From assembly GCF_016587435.1 (NCBI RefSeq), contig NZ_BNJJ01000012.1, positions 186,001 to 250,000 of the forward strand: a stretch of 64,000 bases of DNA, in the 5' to 3' direction. Every line of letters starts with the position of its first letter. Position 1 is the stretch's first letter. The DNA comes from Dictyobacter formicarum. GTDB taxonomy: Bacteria > Chloroflexota > Ktedonobacteria > Ktedonobacterales > Ktedonobacteraceae. The notes under the pieces were generated by a model. The model worked only from the letters and a program-made list of their open reading frames with translations. It did no database searches and was not told where the DNA came from. Positions 26,136 to 35,205 of this stretch are shown here, piece after piece. The position numbers and the translations under genes were made by a program.

Positions 26136-27416
26136 CTATTGTGTTTGCTCACGTTCGCGTGTACGTGTTTTGCTACGTAAGCGTTTGCGCAACGGATTAT
26201 TCATGGCCTGGTACTCCTGAATGAGTTTGAGCGGGGGTAAGATTTCCCAACGGGAGGCTAACCAATCTTTACTCCAGCGCGTCTGATTTCTATCAACCTC
26301 TGTCAGACACTGTTGCTTGCCAATAATCCCCATCTTTTCCAGTTTCTCCAATGAGGCTTCTATACGTGGTACGAAGCGTGAAGTCATGTGTCGTTCATCT
26401 ACTTCTATCATGCTGGCCGCCAATAATTCTGACATCATGAGGGGCGTACTAAAATCGCCCTGTTTGGCTTGTTCACGCCATCGTTCAGTTAGATAGAGGG
26501 CCATACGCAACGCATAACGATCATTCTGAGGATTGAGCTTGAAGATTTGGGTGTCGACTTCTGCCAGATAATAGTTTTGATGTTGTTCATAAGTGCTGAT
26601 CCAGTCGCCCGGTGATACCAGAAAGCCAACAATGATTCTTTCATTGAGCAGCGTCTTACGACTGACAACTGAATAGCGCATGTACGTACCATCCACCTGG
26701 ATCGAGACTAACTTTCCTTTGACGGTGATGGTGCAGTTTCCTCGTACATTACAAGAGGCTAAGAGGGCCAGATCCTGGAGGACACGTTGCTTCTGCTCGG
26801 TACGATAGCCATCTGTATAGCGTTTGTTCGCGCCAGGATGGGCAACCCGGCTATGCTTTTGTACACCCTGCCATTGCAAAATTTCTTCTAATAAGATCGC
26901 TACGCTGCCATTTTTTGAGACACGATCATTGTGGCGGCGAATATTCCATAACCCCAGTACAATACGCGCAGTCAGTACTGTGCTTTCACTAAGTTGGCGA
27001 ATTTGTTTAAGTGCCTGTGGGATTTCCAATGGTCGCTCAGGCGTTCCTAGATATACTTCCAGTGTATTTGAAGCTAGATATGATATTTCCCCGTCTCCTG
27101 GCTTCCACATGCTCTTCTGGGCTAATGATGCTTCACGCACCGCCTGGTCTGGCCGATAGTTAGTAACTTTGATATTTTCTGGAATATATGGAGTAACATT
27201 CTCGAAGAGTGTATTTTCACTCTCGATTTCCACGCCATCCAGAATACGCGCAATATACTCTGTGGCCTCTTCCTCGGTCATATAATCAGTGATACCTGCA
27301 AGGGTCTGATCAAGAAGAGTTGAGAGTTCGCTGTCGCTTTCGATTTCTTCAGTGATGAATGATTCGGTTTCTTCAGTTGGAACAAGATTGAGTTCCTGCT
27401 GTTGATGTTTTTCCAT
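26136..27416 (-). CDS. Second putative replication protein
   Basis: 426 residues; AAGGGGA lies 7 bases before the ATG. An acidic N-terminus (1-75) is followed by two regions with helix-rich, winged-helix-like patterning (QALKQIRQLSESTVLTARIVLGLWNIRRH and RFVPRIEASLEKLEKMGIIG) and a very basic tail (LRKRLRSKTRTRERE). The arrangement resembles plasmid RepA-type initiators with two winged helices. It lies immediately beyond the iteron array and is transcribed in the same direction as the other rep-like gene. Family not recognised; role inferred from context. Confidence 0.55.
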   Translation of the reverse strand: MEKHQQQELNLVPTEETESFITEEIESDSELSTLLDQTLAGITDYMTEEEATEYIARILDGVEIESENTLFENVTPYIPENIKVTNYRPDQAVREASLAQKSMWKPGDGEISYLASNTLEVYLGTPERPLEIPQALKQIRQLSESTVLTARIVLGLWNIRRHNDRVSKNGSVAILLEEILQWQGVQKHSRVAHPGANKRYTDGYRTEQKQRVLQDLALLASCNVRGNCTITVKGKLVSIQVDGTYMRYSVVSRKTLLNERIIVGFLVSPGDWISTYEQHQNYYLAEVDTQIFKLNPQNDRYALRMALYLTERWREQAKQGDFSTPLMMSELLAASMIEVDERHMTSRFVPRIEASLEKLEKMGIIGKQQCLTEVDRNQTRWSKDWLASRWEILPPLKLIQEYQAMNNPLRKRLRSKTRTREREQTQ

Positions 27417-27664
27417 CAGAAATCCCCTTCAGGATACTTGGTGTAAAATTAACACAAATTTTTATATGCTTGCGAAAGGGGCTGGTCCTATTATTATTGT
27501 ACCGGGCGGTTTCGCGTTCTTTTGTGTGCCCCTCTGATATAGTAGCGTACGAATGATTTATAAAGACTGCTATTATTTTTTGCCTATATTTGTGCTTTGT
27601 GGGTAAGGGTAGCATATTGTATGATTCTTGTGAAGTGTCTGCTCACTTTCAAAAAAACTTTTCT

Positions 27665-28960
27665 CTAAGAGAATATCCTGGCCAGAAAGGTGAGTACTGC
27701 CTGCCAGGAGTGTTCAGCGGCATAGGCATTTCCTGCTGGCGTTCCTCCATAGGCGTTTCCGCGCGCCTGATTAATGGTTGTAGGCAAATATGGATAGCCA
27801 ATTTTGTGTCCGGCCTCTGCATAGCTGATATGCTGATGGAAATAGGGATGATGATGCTTGCTCAGGCGCTCGTCAATCATATCTCCAAATAGAGTTGATG
27901 GCCACATCTGGTCTTCTTGCCCTGAAATGATCAGAACGGGTCCTCTGATTTTTTCAACTGCTATCATGGCAGGCATAAGATATTGCTGATTTTGCAGGCT
28001 TTCCATATAGGCGCGTCGAAAAGCAACTGGCAATTGAGCCTGGCGTTGTCTGAGAATATACTCCTGAAAAGCTATAGAAGGTCGATAGGGTATAAAAGGC
28101 AATTGTTTCCCACGATAGGTCCAGGATGAGCGTTCTCTACTATCTTCAGAGGTTGCTCCAAGCCCTTGATGAATTAATGCACTGGGAGCATAGGCGATGA
28201 CGGCGTTGATCTCAGGAAACGTGGCTGCGACTAGTAAGGCTGCTTCAGCACCTTTGGATAGGCCTATGATGACTACCTGAGTTGTTTGTACTGATGGTCG
28301 GGCTCGTAGCCAGTCTATGGCTTTTTTAAAATATTCTAGAGGAATTTCTTGCAGGCTAGCTGGTAGTGGCGCAACACCAAAGTAAGTTAAAGCAAGCGTA
28401 TTGTATCCATGGGCCGCGAGCAGGGCCGCTTCTTGATCTTTGCTGGTTCCACTGGAGCCGCTGAGCAGGATAATACCTGGATACGGGCCGCCAGCTTCGG
28501 GAGTATAAAAGGTTCCAATCAATCCCTGCTCCTGGATCGACTCTATTTTGATGTCAGGTGCTAAGAATGTGCGTTTGTGGACAATTTCGATGCTTGAATA
28601 TCCTGGTATCTCTGCGTTGAAATAGATGTTTAAAGGTTGCAAATCTTTTTTGACGAACAGGGTTTGGTTCTGTTCATCAACCCTGGGGTACATGGACCAG
28701 ATGAGTCCCATAGGATGGTTCTGCAGGTAGGTGCCTTTGAGAGGACGTTGATTGGCTACCTGGATTGCTCCTTTTTCGTTGGCTCGAAAGGTGGCTGTGG
28801 CTTGCCAGGTGATCCCATTATCGTCTTGTGTTGCTGCTGTGATTGTTACGTCTTGTCGTGGCGCTAAATGGCTTAGCTGGATGTCTATTTTCTGATCGAT
28901 TTGTGCTTGTAGCGGTTCGATACGCATCTCGGTATGTTTATCTGCTGCTATTCTATTCAT
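27665..28960 (-). CDS. Acyl-CoA thioesterase / BAAT-type alpha/beta hydrolase
   Basis: 431 residues with AAGGTAG before the ATG. The N-terminal beta-sandwich (about 12-145; IDIQLSHLAPRQDVTITAAT, LKGTYLQNHPMGLIWSM) matches the acyl-CoA thioester hydrolase/BAAT N-domain. The C-terminal alpha/beta hydrolase has the oxyanion strand YPGIILLSGSSG, nucleophile elbow VIIGLSKGAEAALL (Ser in GLSKG), PVLIISGQEDQMWP (Asp) and a late His in AGHKIGYP. Activity is hydrolysis or transfer of acyl groups from thioesters; many bacterial homologues are of unknown substrate. Stands alone. Confidence 0.88.
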   Translation of the reverse strand: MNRIAADKHTEMRIEPLQAQIDQKIDIQLSHLAPRQDVTITAATQDDNGITWQATATFRANEKGAIQVANQRPLKGTYLQNHPMGLIWSMYPRVDEQNQTLFVKKDLQPLNIYFNAEIPGYSSIEIVHKRTFLAPDIKIESIQEQGLIGTFYTPEAGGPYPGIILLSGSSGTSKDQEAALLAAHGYNTLALTYFGVAPLPASLQEIPLEYFKKAIDWLRARPSVQTTQVVIIGLSKGAEAALLVAATFPEINAVIAYAPSALIHQGLGATSEDSRERSSWTYRGKQLPFIPYRPSIAFQEYILRQRQAQLPVAFRRAYMESLQNQQYLMPAMIAVEKIRGPVLIISGQEDQMWPSTLFGDMIDERLSKHHHPYFHQHISYAEAGHKIGYPYLPTTINQARGNAYGGTPAGNAYAAEHSWQAVLTFLARIFS

Positions 28961-29349
28961 GTTTAGATGCTACCTTTTCTGGTGTGGGTTTATGATGAAA
29001 GCGATGATATATAAGCCAGGGCCTACTTCAGTTATACCTTTTATTGTGGTTCGTATGGGAAATAAACGTTGAGATAGCCTATCATCTACTTATCTCATAA
29101 TCTTGAAAACTTCTTATAGTTTTTGCTTGCTGCACTCTACACCGAAAATGATATCCTGGTCAATTATAACCAATAATAGATGTGGTTATTGGGCTATGTC
29201 TGTCGTTGTAACATATGTTGTTAACAGGAAGACAACTTTACGACTTTTTGAGACTATGTTATGGCATACTTATTTTATCATTGCTTATGGATATAATTAT
29301 AATAAGCACCAAACTGTTGGTGAATAAGTGAATCAGGTGGAAGGATTAT

Positions 29350-30774
29350 ATGAAGCAAAATATTCTTCATAAAGATAATACAATTGAGCAAGCAGCTTCT
29401 CCTTCTCATCGTTCTTCATCGTTACAGGGGTATGCTGTTGTCCCCATATCTTATAGCCGTCCTTCTTACCTATCTATTGGTTCAAATATCTGCTCAGCTT
29501 TTCTTTTACGTGCTGCCAGTCGCCTCAGTTTTGTCTTGCTTGGTTTTTATCTGGGTGAACATTTTTCCTCCGCCACTCTGGTTGCCCTGGTGCTGGAGGC
29601 ATTCTATATCAGTGAGCTGGCATTAGCTCCAATCGCGGGTAGTCTATCTGATCGACTAGGGCGGAAACCGTTCTTGTTGTTTGCCCCTGTTATGGGAGCC
29701 TTAGCGTCTTGCTGTCTTTTGCTGGCTGCCTGTTTTTCTCCTCGGCCGGATGCTTCTCATATAGATGCACATTTGTTGTTGCTTCTCTTGTTTATTCTTT
29801 GTGGCCGCTTACTAGAAGGAGCTATGACGGCGCTGAATGCCCCTGCCTGTCTGGGATTTATTACAGATATGACTGTGGGCTCTGCCCGGTTACGTGCCCG
29901 GGTGATGACTGCCTTTGAAGTTGCCACAGTGGGAGGCCTGGCTCTGGGGATTCCATGTGGTGGCCAGCTCAGTAAGTGGCTGGGTTATTGGGGTTTTCTG
30001 GTAGTGATTGGCTTGCATGTGCTGAATTTGCTGATTGTCGTTTTCCTTATCAAAGAGAGCCATCATCGGCCCCAGCAGTCTAAGAGCCATGGTTCACTCA
30101 TGGAAAGCGTAAAATTGCTGCGTAATAAATATATTTTCACGTTTTTGCCTGCCTGGCTTTCTGTCAATACGCTGGTTGGCGCCTGGATTACGTTGCTTGT
30201 AATTATGCTGACCTATCCCAATCCGGCCGCGGATCTACGCCATCCTCACCAGTTGTTGTATGGTGGTTTTGGTAAAGATATTGCAACCCTGGCTTTGGGT
30301 GGCTTTGGGCTATTCTTCCTGGCTGGTATGGGAGTCTGGATGTTGATTTTGCCGCGTTTGCGCCGTACGACTGTGATGATCATTGGTCTGGTCGGTCTGG
30401 GGGTGTGTGTGATTGCCCTCACTATTATTAACGGCCTGGGTGAAAATCTTTCTGCACTGACCAGTAGTGCGTGGACTGCGCTGTGGATTTTGTTGCCGCT
30501 GGTGATGTTGGGGGTATTGCTGCTCAGTGGCTTTACGCCCGCATCGCTTACGCAGATGGCGTCGATTTCAGAGCGTATGGCAGGGAAGCGTGGTGCTGTA
30601 ATGGGCCTCTATTCCGTTGTTCTTGGCCTTGGACAATTCATTGGTGCTTCCATTGGAGGTCTAGCTGTGGATCTGGCTGGCTTCTATGGGTTGATGAGTT
30701 TCTCTGTTATTCTGGGTATCCTGTCTTTAATCAGTGTCCTCTATATGCGTGTGCGGTGCCATGATCTTGCTTGA
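29350..30774 (+). CDS. MFS transporter
   Basis: 474 residues; AGGTGGAAGG precedes the ATG. Twelve-helix major facilitator pattern: motif A GSLSDRLGRKPF between TM2 and TM3 (about residues 97-108), TM4-TM5 with LCGRLLEGAMTALNAPACLGFITD, a cytoplasmic loop around residue 240 (SHHRPQQSKSHGS) and a second half ending in VYSVVLGLGQFIGASIGGLAVDLAGF-like helices. Probably an exporter of a small molecule or drug; no substrate evidence. The 389 bp upstream is AT-rich and holds no gene I can support. Confidence 0.88.
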   Translation: MKQNILHKDNTIEQAASPSHRSSSLQGYAVVPISYSRPSYLSIGSNICSAFLLRAASRLSFVLLGFYLGEHFSSATLVALVLEAFYISELALAPIAGSLSDRLGRKPFLLFAPVMGALASCCLLLAACFSPRPDASHIDAHLLLLLLFILCGRLLEGAMTALNAPACLGFITDMTVGSARLRARVMTAFEVATVGGLALGIPCGGQLSKWLGYWGFLVVIGLHVLNLLIVVFLIKESHHRPQQSKSHGSLMESVKLLRNKYIFTFLPAWLSVNTLVGAWITLLVIMLTYPNPAADLRHPHQLLYGGFGKDIATLALGGFGLFFLAGMGVWMLILPRLRRTTVMIIGLVGLGVCVIALTIINGLGENLSALTSSAWTALWILLPLVMLGVLLLSGFTPASLTQMASISERMAGKRGAVMGLYSVVLGLGQFIGASIGGLAVDLAGFYGLMSFSVILGILSLISVLYMRVRCHDLA

Positions 30775-31125
30775 TATGGTATACTACCATATCTAATGGT
30801 ACTGATTGGCTGTTTTGTTTTTGCTGAATAGCTTGCTTGTTGAAAATCTGTAGGCCAGGAGTATAATTAGATCTAGTGCACTATTTACCTTTTGGTTTAC
30901 AGTTGCCCGAATAGCCAGGTGAAGTTTCACAATTTGTGGCAACTTGATGCGTTCTTAAATGGCTTCCGCCGCGCATTATTTTGTCCATTTGGGATGTTAA
31001 AATCCTGCAAGTGAGTCTCGTTGCGGTTGTGAACCGTTACAACAAGAGAAGTGCATGACTGCCTCTTAACATTAGGCTCATGCAGACCAGAAATCTTCAA
31101 GATTATTAGTGAGGAGATATAGCTA

Positions 31126-31281
31126 ATGGCAGATATCGCATATTGCGTTAAGTGTAAAGAAAAACGCGACATGAAAGAGGCCCACCAGATTACGATGAAG
31201 AATGGCAAGCCTGCATTGCAGGGAACATGCGTAGTCTGCGGTACCAAGCTGACCCGAATCCTTTCCAGTCAGAAAGCGTAA
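31126..31281 (+). CDS. Small zinc-ribbon protein, DUF5679 type
   Basis: 51 residues starting MADIAYCVKCKEKRDM and continuing TCVVCGTKLTRIL: two CxxC knuckles (positions 7/10 and 35/38) forming a zinc ribbon like that in topoisomerase C-termini. GAGGAGAT lies 9 bases before the ATG and a strong terminator follows, so this is a real small gene. Function unknown; such proteins are common in Chloroflexota. The 350 bp before it (30775-31125) show nothing else. Confidence 0.85.
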   Translation: MADIAYCVKCKEKRDMKEAHQITMKNGKPALQGTCVVCGTKLTRILSSQKA

Positions 31282-31357
31282 AGCTTATCAGACCCTCCAG
31301 TCCCATTGCTCTTTTTGAGTGTGGGACTTATTTTTTCCTTTGTTCATTTGCAGTAAA

Positions 31358-31405
31358 AAAGACTCCTCTGCCTTTGAAATCTCTTGAGAAAGCAGAGGAG
31401 TCTTT
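31358..31405. terminator. Bidirectional terminator after the DUF5679 gene
   Basis: Perfect 14-bp arms AAAGACTCCTCTGC (31358-31371) and its inverse (31392-31405) with a 20-base loop and A/T ends, between the small gene and the convergent TnpB element. Confidence 0.8.
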
Positions 31406-31420
31406 GCTACTGTCTAGTTA

Positions 31421-32880
31421 ATTGTCAGTGACCTCACGCCTGAAGGCGGAGGCTTGTGTCTGTGCTCCACCGCAAGTCACGATAGCGTTGCCGCCTTCGT
31501 GCTTTGGCTTCCTCGCACGACACATCAGGGGATACCGACAACATCCCCGTACTTACCCAGTCCTGCCGGGTGAGCAACGTCCGCAGCACCACATTTCTGG
31601 CTCCGATCAGATCCGCATGGAGCCGATACCCACACTGCTGACACACAAACAGCAGCCCCTTGTTGGGGCGGTTGTCCTCAGCGGTATGGCCACATCTGGG
31701 ACACGCCTGACTGGTGTGGAAGGCGTCCACCTTGATGGCCAGACTCCCTGAAAGCAGCGCCTTATAGCCGATGTAGCCATGCAACTCGGCGAACGCCCAG
31801 GAGGAGGCATGACGGTTGGCCCGCCGCTGCTTCTTGCTCGCCTTCTTGCCTCGCTTGCGCCTGGTGCGTTCACGAATGTGGGTCAGCTCTTCCAGGCCAA
31901 TAAGGCTCTGCGGGTGGGCATCCACGATGCGCCGGCTGATGAGGTGGTTGCGGTCGTGTTTCAACCGTCTCTCTCGTCCGCTGATGGCGAGCAGGCGTCG
32001 CGTGGCGGAACGAGTGCCTTTCTGTTGCAACCGCTTTCTCAGGCGTGCATCATGATCCGCTTTGGCTCGAATCTGTTTGCCGGGGAAAAAGGAGGCGTGC
32101 CCGGTGGGAGTGGCCGTCACAGCCAGGTAGCGCTGACCGACGTCCACGCCAACGACCCTGGAATGGGTCTGGGGCGTGGGATCGGCCACCTGCAGTTCAA
32201 GGGAGACCAGCAGGTAGAACTGCTTGCGTGGCTTGTCATACCAGAGCTTGGCAGCTCCGATGACCGCACCTTGCCCGATGAGGGCCACATGCCTCTCGTA
32301 GCCGCGGTAGGGGAGCACGACTCGCCCCTGGAGGGTCAGAATGCTGACCTGCTGCTCTTTCTTGAAGGAGTAGTCGCGCCGATAGTTGTAGGTCAGGGTT
32401 GGCGAGACATACTTCGGCGGCTGATCGAGACCCTTGTAGCGTTTCCTGGTCCAGCCGGCTTTGCGGGCCTGGGCATTCTGCTTGGCTTTGGTCCAGAGCG
32501 TTTGGTAGGTGGCCCCCACCTGGCGGGGGACATTACAGGCCATCTGGGCGGGCAAGCCAAACAGCAGGCGGAGGTCATGGTAGCACGCCTGCTGCAAGGC
32601 GCGCCGATTGCTGGTCTTCCCATGCGCAAAGCTGTAGCGGCTCACGTGGTTCAAGGCATCACGATAGGCCAGTTGGGTCGCGCGCAAGGCGGCGAACTGG
32701 GTGGGAGTGGTCTGCAGTTTGAGTTTGGCCGTGATGGTCTGTTTCATGCGAACAAATGTACCACATGCACCCATCCCTGTCAATACCTTCCTTGTGTAAA
32801 TCTGCCCCTCTTCTCTCCTCCAACAAGGAACGCCGCATTCCTCCCCATGCCTCAAAGGCAGGGGACTCCTGCGGCGGTTT
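31421..32880 (-). mobile_element. IS200/IS605-group element with tnpB only
   Basis: An intact tnpB with subterminal hairpins on both sides: downstream CCTCCGCCTTCAGGCG-type stem just after the stop (plus strand 31429-31452) and upstream CCCCATGCCTC..GGCAGGGG (about 32845-32866). No TnpA transposase is present, so it would need help in trans. The 3' end of tnpB plus the right end should encode the guide (omega) RNA. Exact ends are approximate. The element sits about 15 bp after the stop of the neighbouring secreted-protein gene. Confidence 0.75.
31434..32747 (-). CDS. tnpB: TnpB RNA-guided endonuclease
   Basis: 437 residues from the ATG at MKQTITAKLKLQTTP (an upstream start would add 36 unlikely residues). 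RuvC-like triad: GVDVGQRYLAVTA (Asp), LIGLEELTH (Glu) and HADLIGARN (Asp). The zinc finger CPRCGHTAEDNRP...CQQCG lies between the last two. The length and order are normal, so the protein is probably active as an omega-RNA-guided DNA nuclease that favours element retention. Ancestor family of Cas12. Confidence 0.95.
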   Translation of the reverse strand: MKQTITAKLKLQTTPTQFAALRATQLAYRDALNHVSRYSFAHGKTSNRRALQQACYHDLRLLFGLPAQMACNVPRQVGATYQTLWTKAKQNAQARKAGWTRKRYKGLDQPPKYVSPTLTYNYRRDYSFKKEQQVSILTLQGRVVLPYRGYERHVALIGQGAVIGAAKLWYDKPRKQFYLLVSLELQVADPTPQTHSRVVGVDVGQRYLAVTATPTGHASFFPGKQIRAKADHDARLRKRLQQKGTRSATRRLLAISGRERRLKHDRNHLISRRIVDAHPQSLIGLEELTHIRERTRRKRGKKASKKQRRANRHASSWAFAELHGYIGYKALLSGSLAIKVDAFHTSQACPRCGHTAEDNRPNKGLLFVCQQCGYRLHADLIGARNVVLRTLLTRQDWVSTGMLSVSPDVSCEEAKARRRQRYRDLRWSTDTSLRLQA

Positions 32881-32893
32881 GTTGAGTGTTTAT

Positions 32894-34657
32894 TTATGTC
32901 TGCTGGTTGTGGTACCTGCAGTCGGTGTTAAAGGGATATCCCGTGATATTTTGCTGGGTTTGATCTTGCGAGCCTTGAGTTGTTGGAACCTGCAGGCTCT
33001 GGGTTTGTGTACTTTGAGCTGTTGGTGTCTGAACCGCAGTCGGCGTTGGCTGAGCCTGACCGGGCTGATTCTGCTGCCCTTGAGGCGTTGGGGTTGGCTG
33101 ATCCTGCGGTGTTGGGGTTGGTTGACCCTGTGGCACCGGCGTTTGCTGGCCCTGATCAGGCTGATTTTGTGCTCCGCCACAGTTAAAATTAACCTGATTG
33201 TTAGCCTTGTCAAAGGCTACCTGACAGCTTTGATTGTTAATGGTTGTGGTGCCTGTGCAGCCGTTGATAACGGTACCATTGACCGAACAATTTGGCGCTG
33301 ACGCGTTACCACCATTACCGCCGTTGTTACCACCGTTATTGCCATTGCCCAGATTGATGGTTGCGTCGGTGGCGACACCGTTGCCATCGGTAGTAACTTG
33401 AATTGGACTTTGCATGTTGAGTAATTTTGCGCAATTCAAGCCGCCGTCACCGAAAGCTGCGTTGAAGCGTTGTGCCAGGAAGGTGAATAGCGAGTTAGCC
33501 GCTGCTGGATCAGGCGATGGTCGATTCTTTGTAAATTGGGCATCCAGTTGAATGCGTGTTGGGGCGATATTGAGAAAGTTTTTACAGTAGGTTTTGGTGT
33601 TGCCGTTGTCAGCTCTGCCTATTGGATCCTGGTCGACGCCACGGCGATACAGGTTGACTTTATTAGGATCAGGATTGTTGTTGTTGAGAACCATTGGGTC
33701 TCCCATCGGAACAACTGCCATAGGGGCCGCCTGGCGAGCTGCTGCCTGCAATTCATTCAGTGGTAGTGCAGGTACCATTTTGCCGTTGTCTGCCAGGTCG
33801 GGAGCCATCCATGATTGACAATTGAGTGCTCCATCAAGTGCTACAGATAACAGGCGGTTGTCGCTGGCGTTGGTCTGGGCCTGTGCGTTTTGCAGCGCTG
33901 CTGCGTTGGCCGCTGTGTTCTGAGCAATACCATTGCCGGTGACAAGATAGGTGGTGGTGACGTTGTCGCTCTGGTCCATGTCGATGACACTGAAGTCACG
34001 AACTGTAGGACATGGCATGCCATCGGCGGCTGTTCCCAGTGCTGGTGGCGTGAGCTGTCCTCGACGAATAGCCAGATTGGCCGCCGCGAAGAAGGCTCGG
34101 GCATTGCAGTAGGCGAATTGCCCGAAGATAGAATCGTTAGCTCCATTGGTACAGCGCCCCATGTCCAGGCTATTGTTGTGATTTTTTAAGGTCAGATTGT
34201 TACCGTTGAAGCCAAACCAGAGGCCAACTACTGCGTTAGCTGGTAGCGTGGGTACAACCGGTTGCGCGGCAGGCTGGGTCCCTTTATCAATGACTAATGG
34301 ATTGTAGATAGATATTTTTCCGGTTGCAGGATCAATGATCGCACCCTGTACAAAGGCAGCCTGTCCGACGTTAGCTTCATTGCAAGGTCCCGCATTGGGA
34401 TCAGTAGCAACCAGTTGATAAGGCGTGGCCAATCCTTTTGCGCTGAGTGGATTTGGCGGCACGATGAGTGAGCAGTCTGCATTGGCGTCGGCTGCGTGTG
34501 AATTGAGACGTGGGACGATGATGATAATGCCTGCTACTAAGATGACGATCAGGGGCACGCTGGCTCCGATCAGCATCAATGGCGAGAAACGCCTTTGACG
34601 TTTACGCTTGAGGGCTTCTGGTCCCACGCTACGCTTCGGTCTGGTCAGTGTTTGCAC
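32894..34657 (-). CDS. Membrane-anchored extracellular protein with Pro/Gln/Thr-rich tail
   Basis: 587 residues, GTG start after AAGAGG. Arg/Lys-rich cytoplasmic end (1-25), one transmembrane helix (about 27-50, LMLIGASVPLIVILVAGIIIIV), then an extracellular region with spaced cysteines (about 60-420), a Gly/Asn-rich linker (about 430-450), a small Cys-containing unit and a tail of PTPTPQGQ-like repeats (about 500-575). It may be a surface or sporulation-stage protein. No known catalytic domain is recognised. Confidence 0.75.
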   Translation of the reverse strand: MQTLTRPKRSVGPEALKRKRQRRFSPLMLIGASVPLIVILVAGIIIIVPRLNSHAADANADCSLIVPPNPLSAKGLATPYQLVATDPNAGPCNEANVGQAAFVQGAIIDPATGKISIYNPLVIDKGTQPAAQPVVPTLPANAVVGLWFGFNGNNLTLKNHNNSLDMGRCTNGANDSIFGQFAYCNARAFFAAANLAIRRGQLTPPALGTAADGMPCPTVRDFSVIDMDQSDNVTTTYLVTGNGIAQNTAANAAALQNAQAQTNASDNRLLSVALDGALNCQSWMAPDLADNGKMVPALPLNELQAAARQAAPMAVVPMGDPMVLNNNNPDPNKVNLYRRGVDQDPIGRADNGNTKTYCKNFLNIAPTRIQLDAQFTKNRPSPDPAAANSLFTFLAQRFNAAFGDGGLNCAKLLNMQSPIQVTTDGNGVATDATINLGNGNNGGNNGGNGGNASAPNCSVNGTVINGCTGTTTINNQSCQVAFDKANNQVNFNCGGAQNQPDQGQQTPVPQGQPTPTPQDQPTPTPQGQQNQPGQAQPTPTAVQTPTAQSTQTQSLQVPTTQGSQDQTQQNITGYPFNTDCRYHNQQT

Positions 34658-35205
34658 GGTCTAAAACCTCTTTTCGACTTAAAAAATCGACTTCTTCGGT
34701 TGCTATAGTTTCCTGACTTTGTATCAGGTTACTTATGGACAACCGCTTGTCTGCTCTTATGTCTAAGCTGTTGTTTGATGGCCTGGCTTGAAAAATATAT
34801 GTAAGCTGTTAACCGACCACTACTGGCTTCTCTTTATCCGGCGCTAACATCCTTCATCTCTGGCTCTTCTCCTGTCCAAAATTTGCTTTTCCGAATTTCT
34901 TTATGCATGCTTTGTGTTTCCTTTTCTTCCTTTGCTACAAGTGATTTAGTAGATGTATTTATACATTTGCATGCATTGAAACGGTTTGAAATATTTTGGT
35001 GCTTTTTGATGAGGATCTGATTAGGATAGTAGCATGTTTGGTGCGGTATTTGCGTGCTATGGTGGAGAAATGATATAAAAGTACCAATTTAGGTGGAGAT
35101 ATCTTAACCTGAGTTGTTGAGCCATAGATAATTAGTACCAATAAGTTGAGATCTTGCTTTTTTTATAAAGTATTCGAGATTTACATAATATTGATGTTAT
35201 ACGAG
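34658..35205. other. Intergenic, no gene seen
   Basis: About 550 bp between two minus-strand genes, T-rich on the plus strand. I see no RNA gene, repeat or convincing small open frame. Confidence 0.5.

Noticed and set aside
31779..32885. 368-codon plus-strand frame over tnpB
   Set aside because: Antisense shadow of the TnpB gene; the minus strand carries all catalytic motifs.
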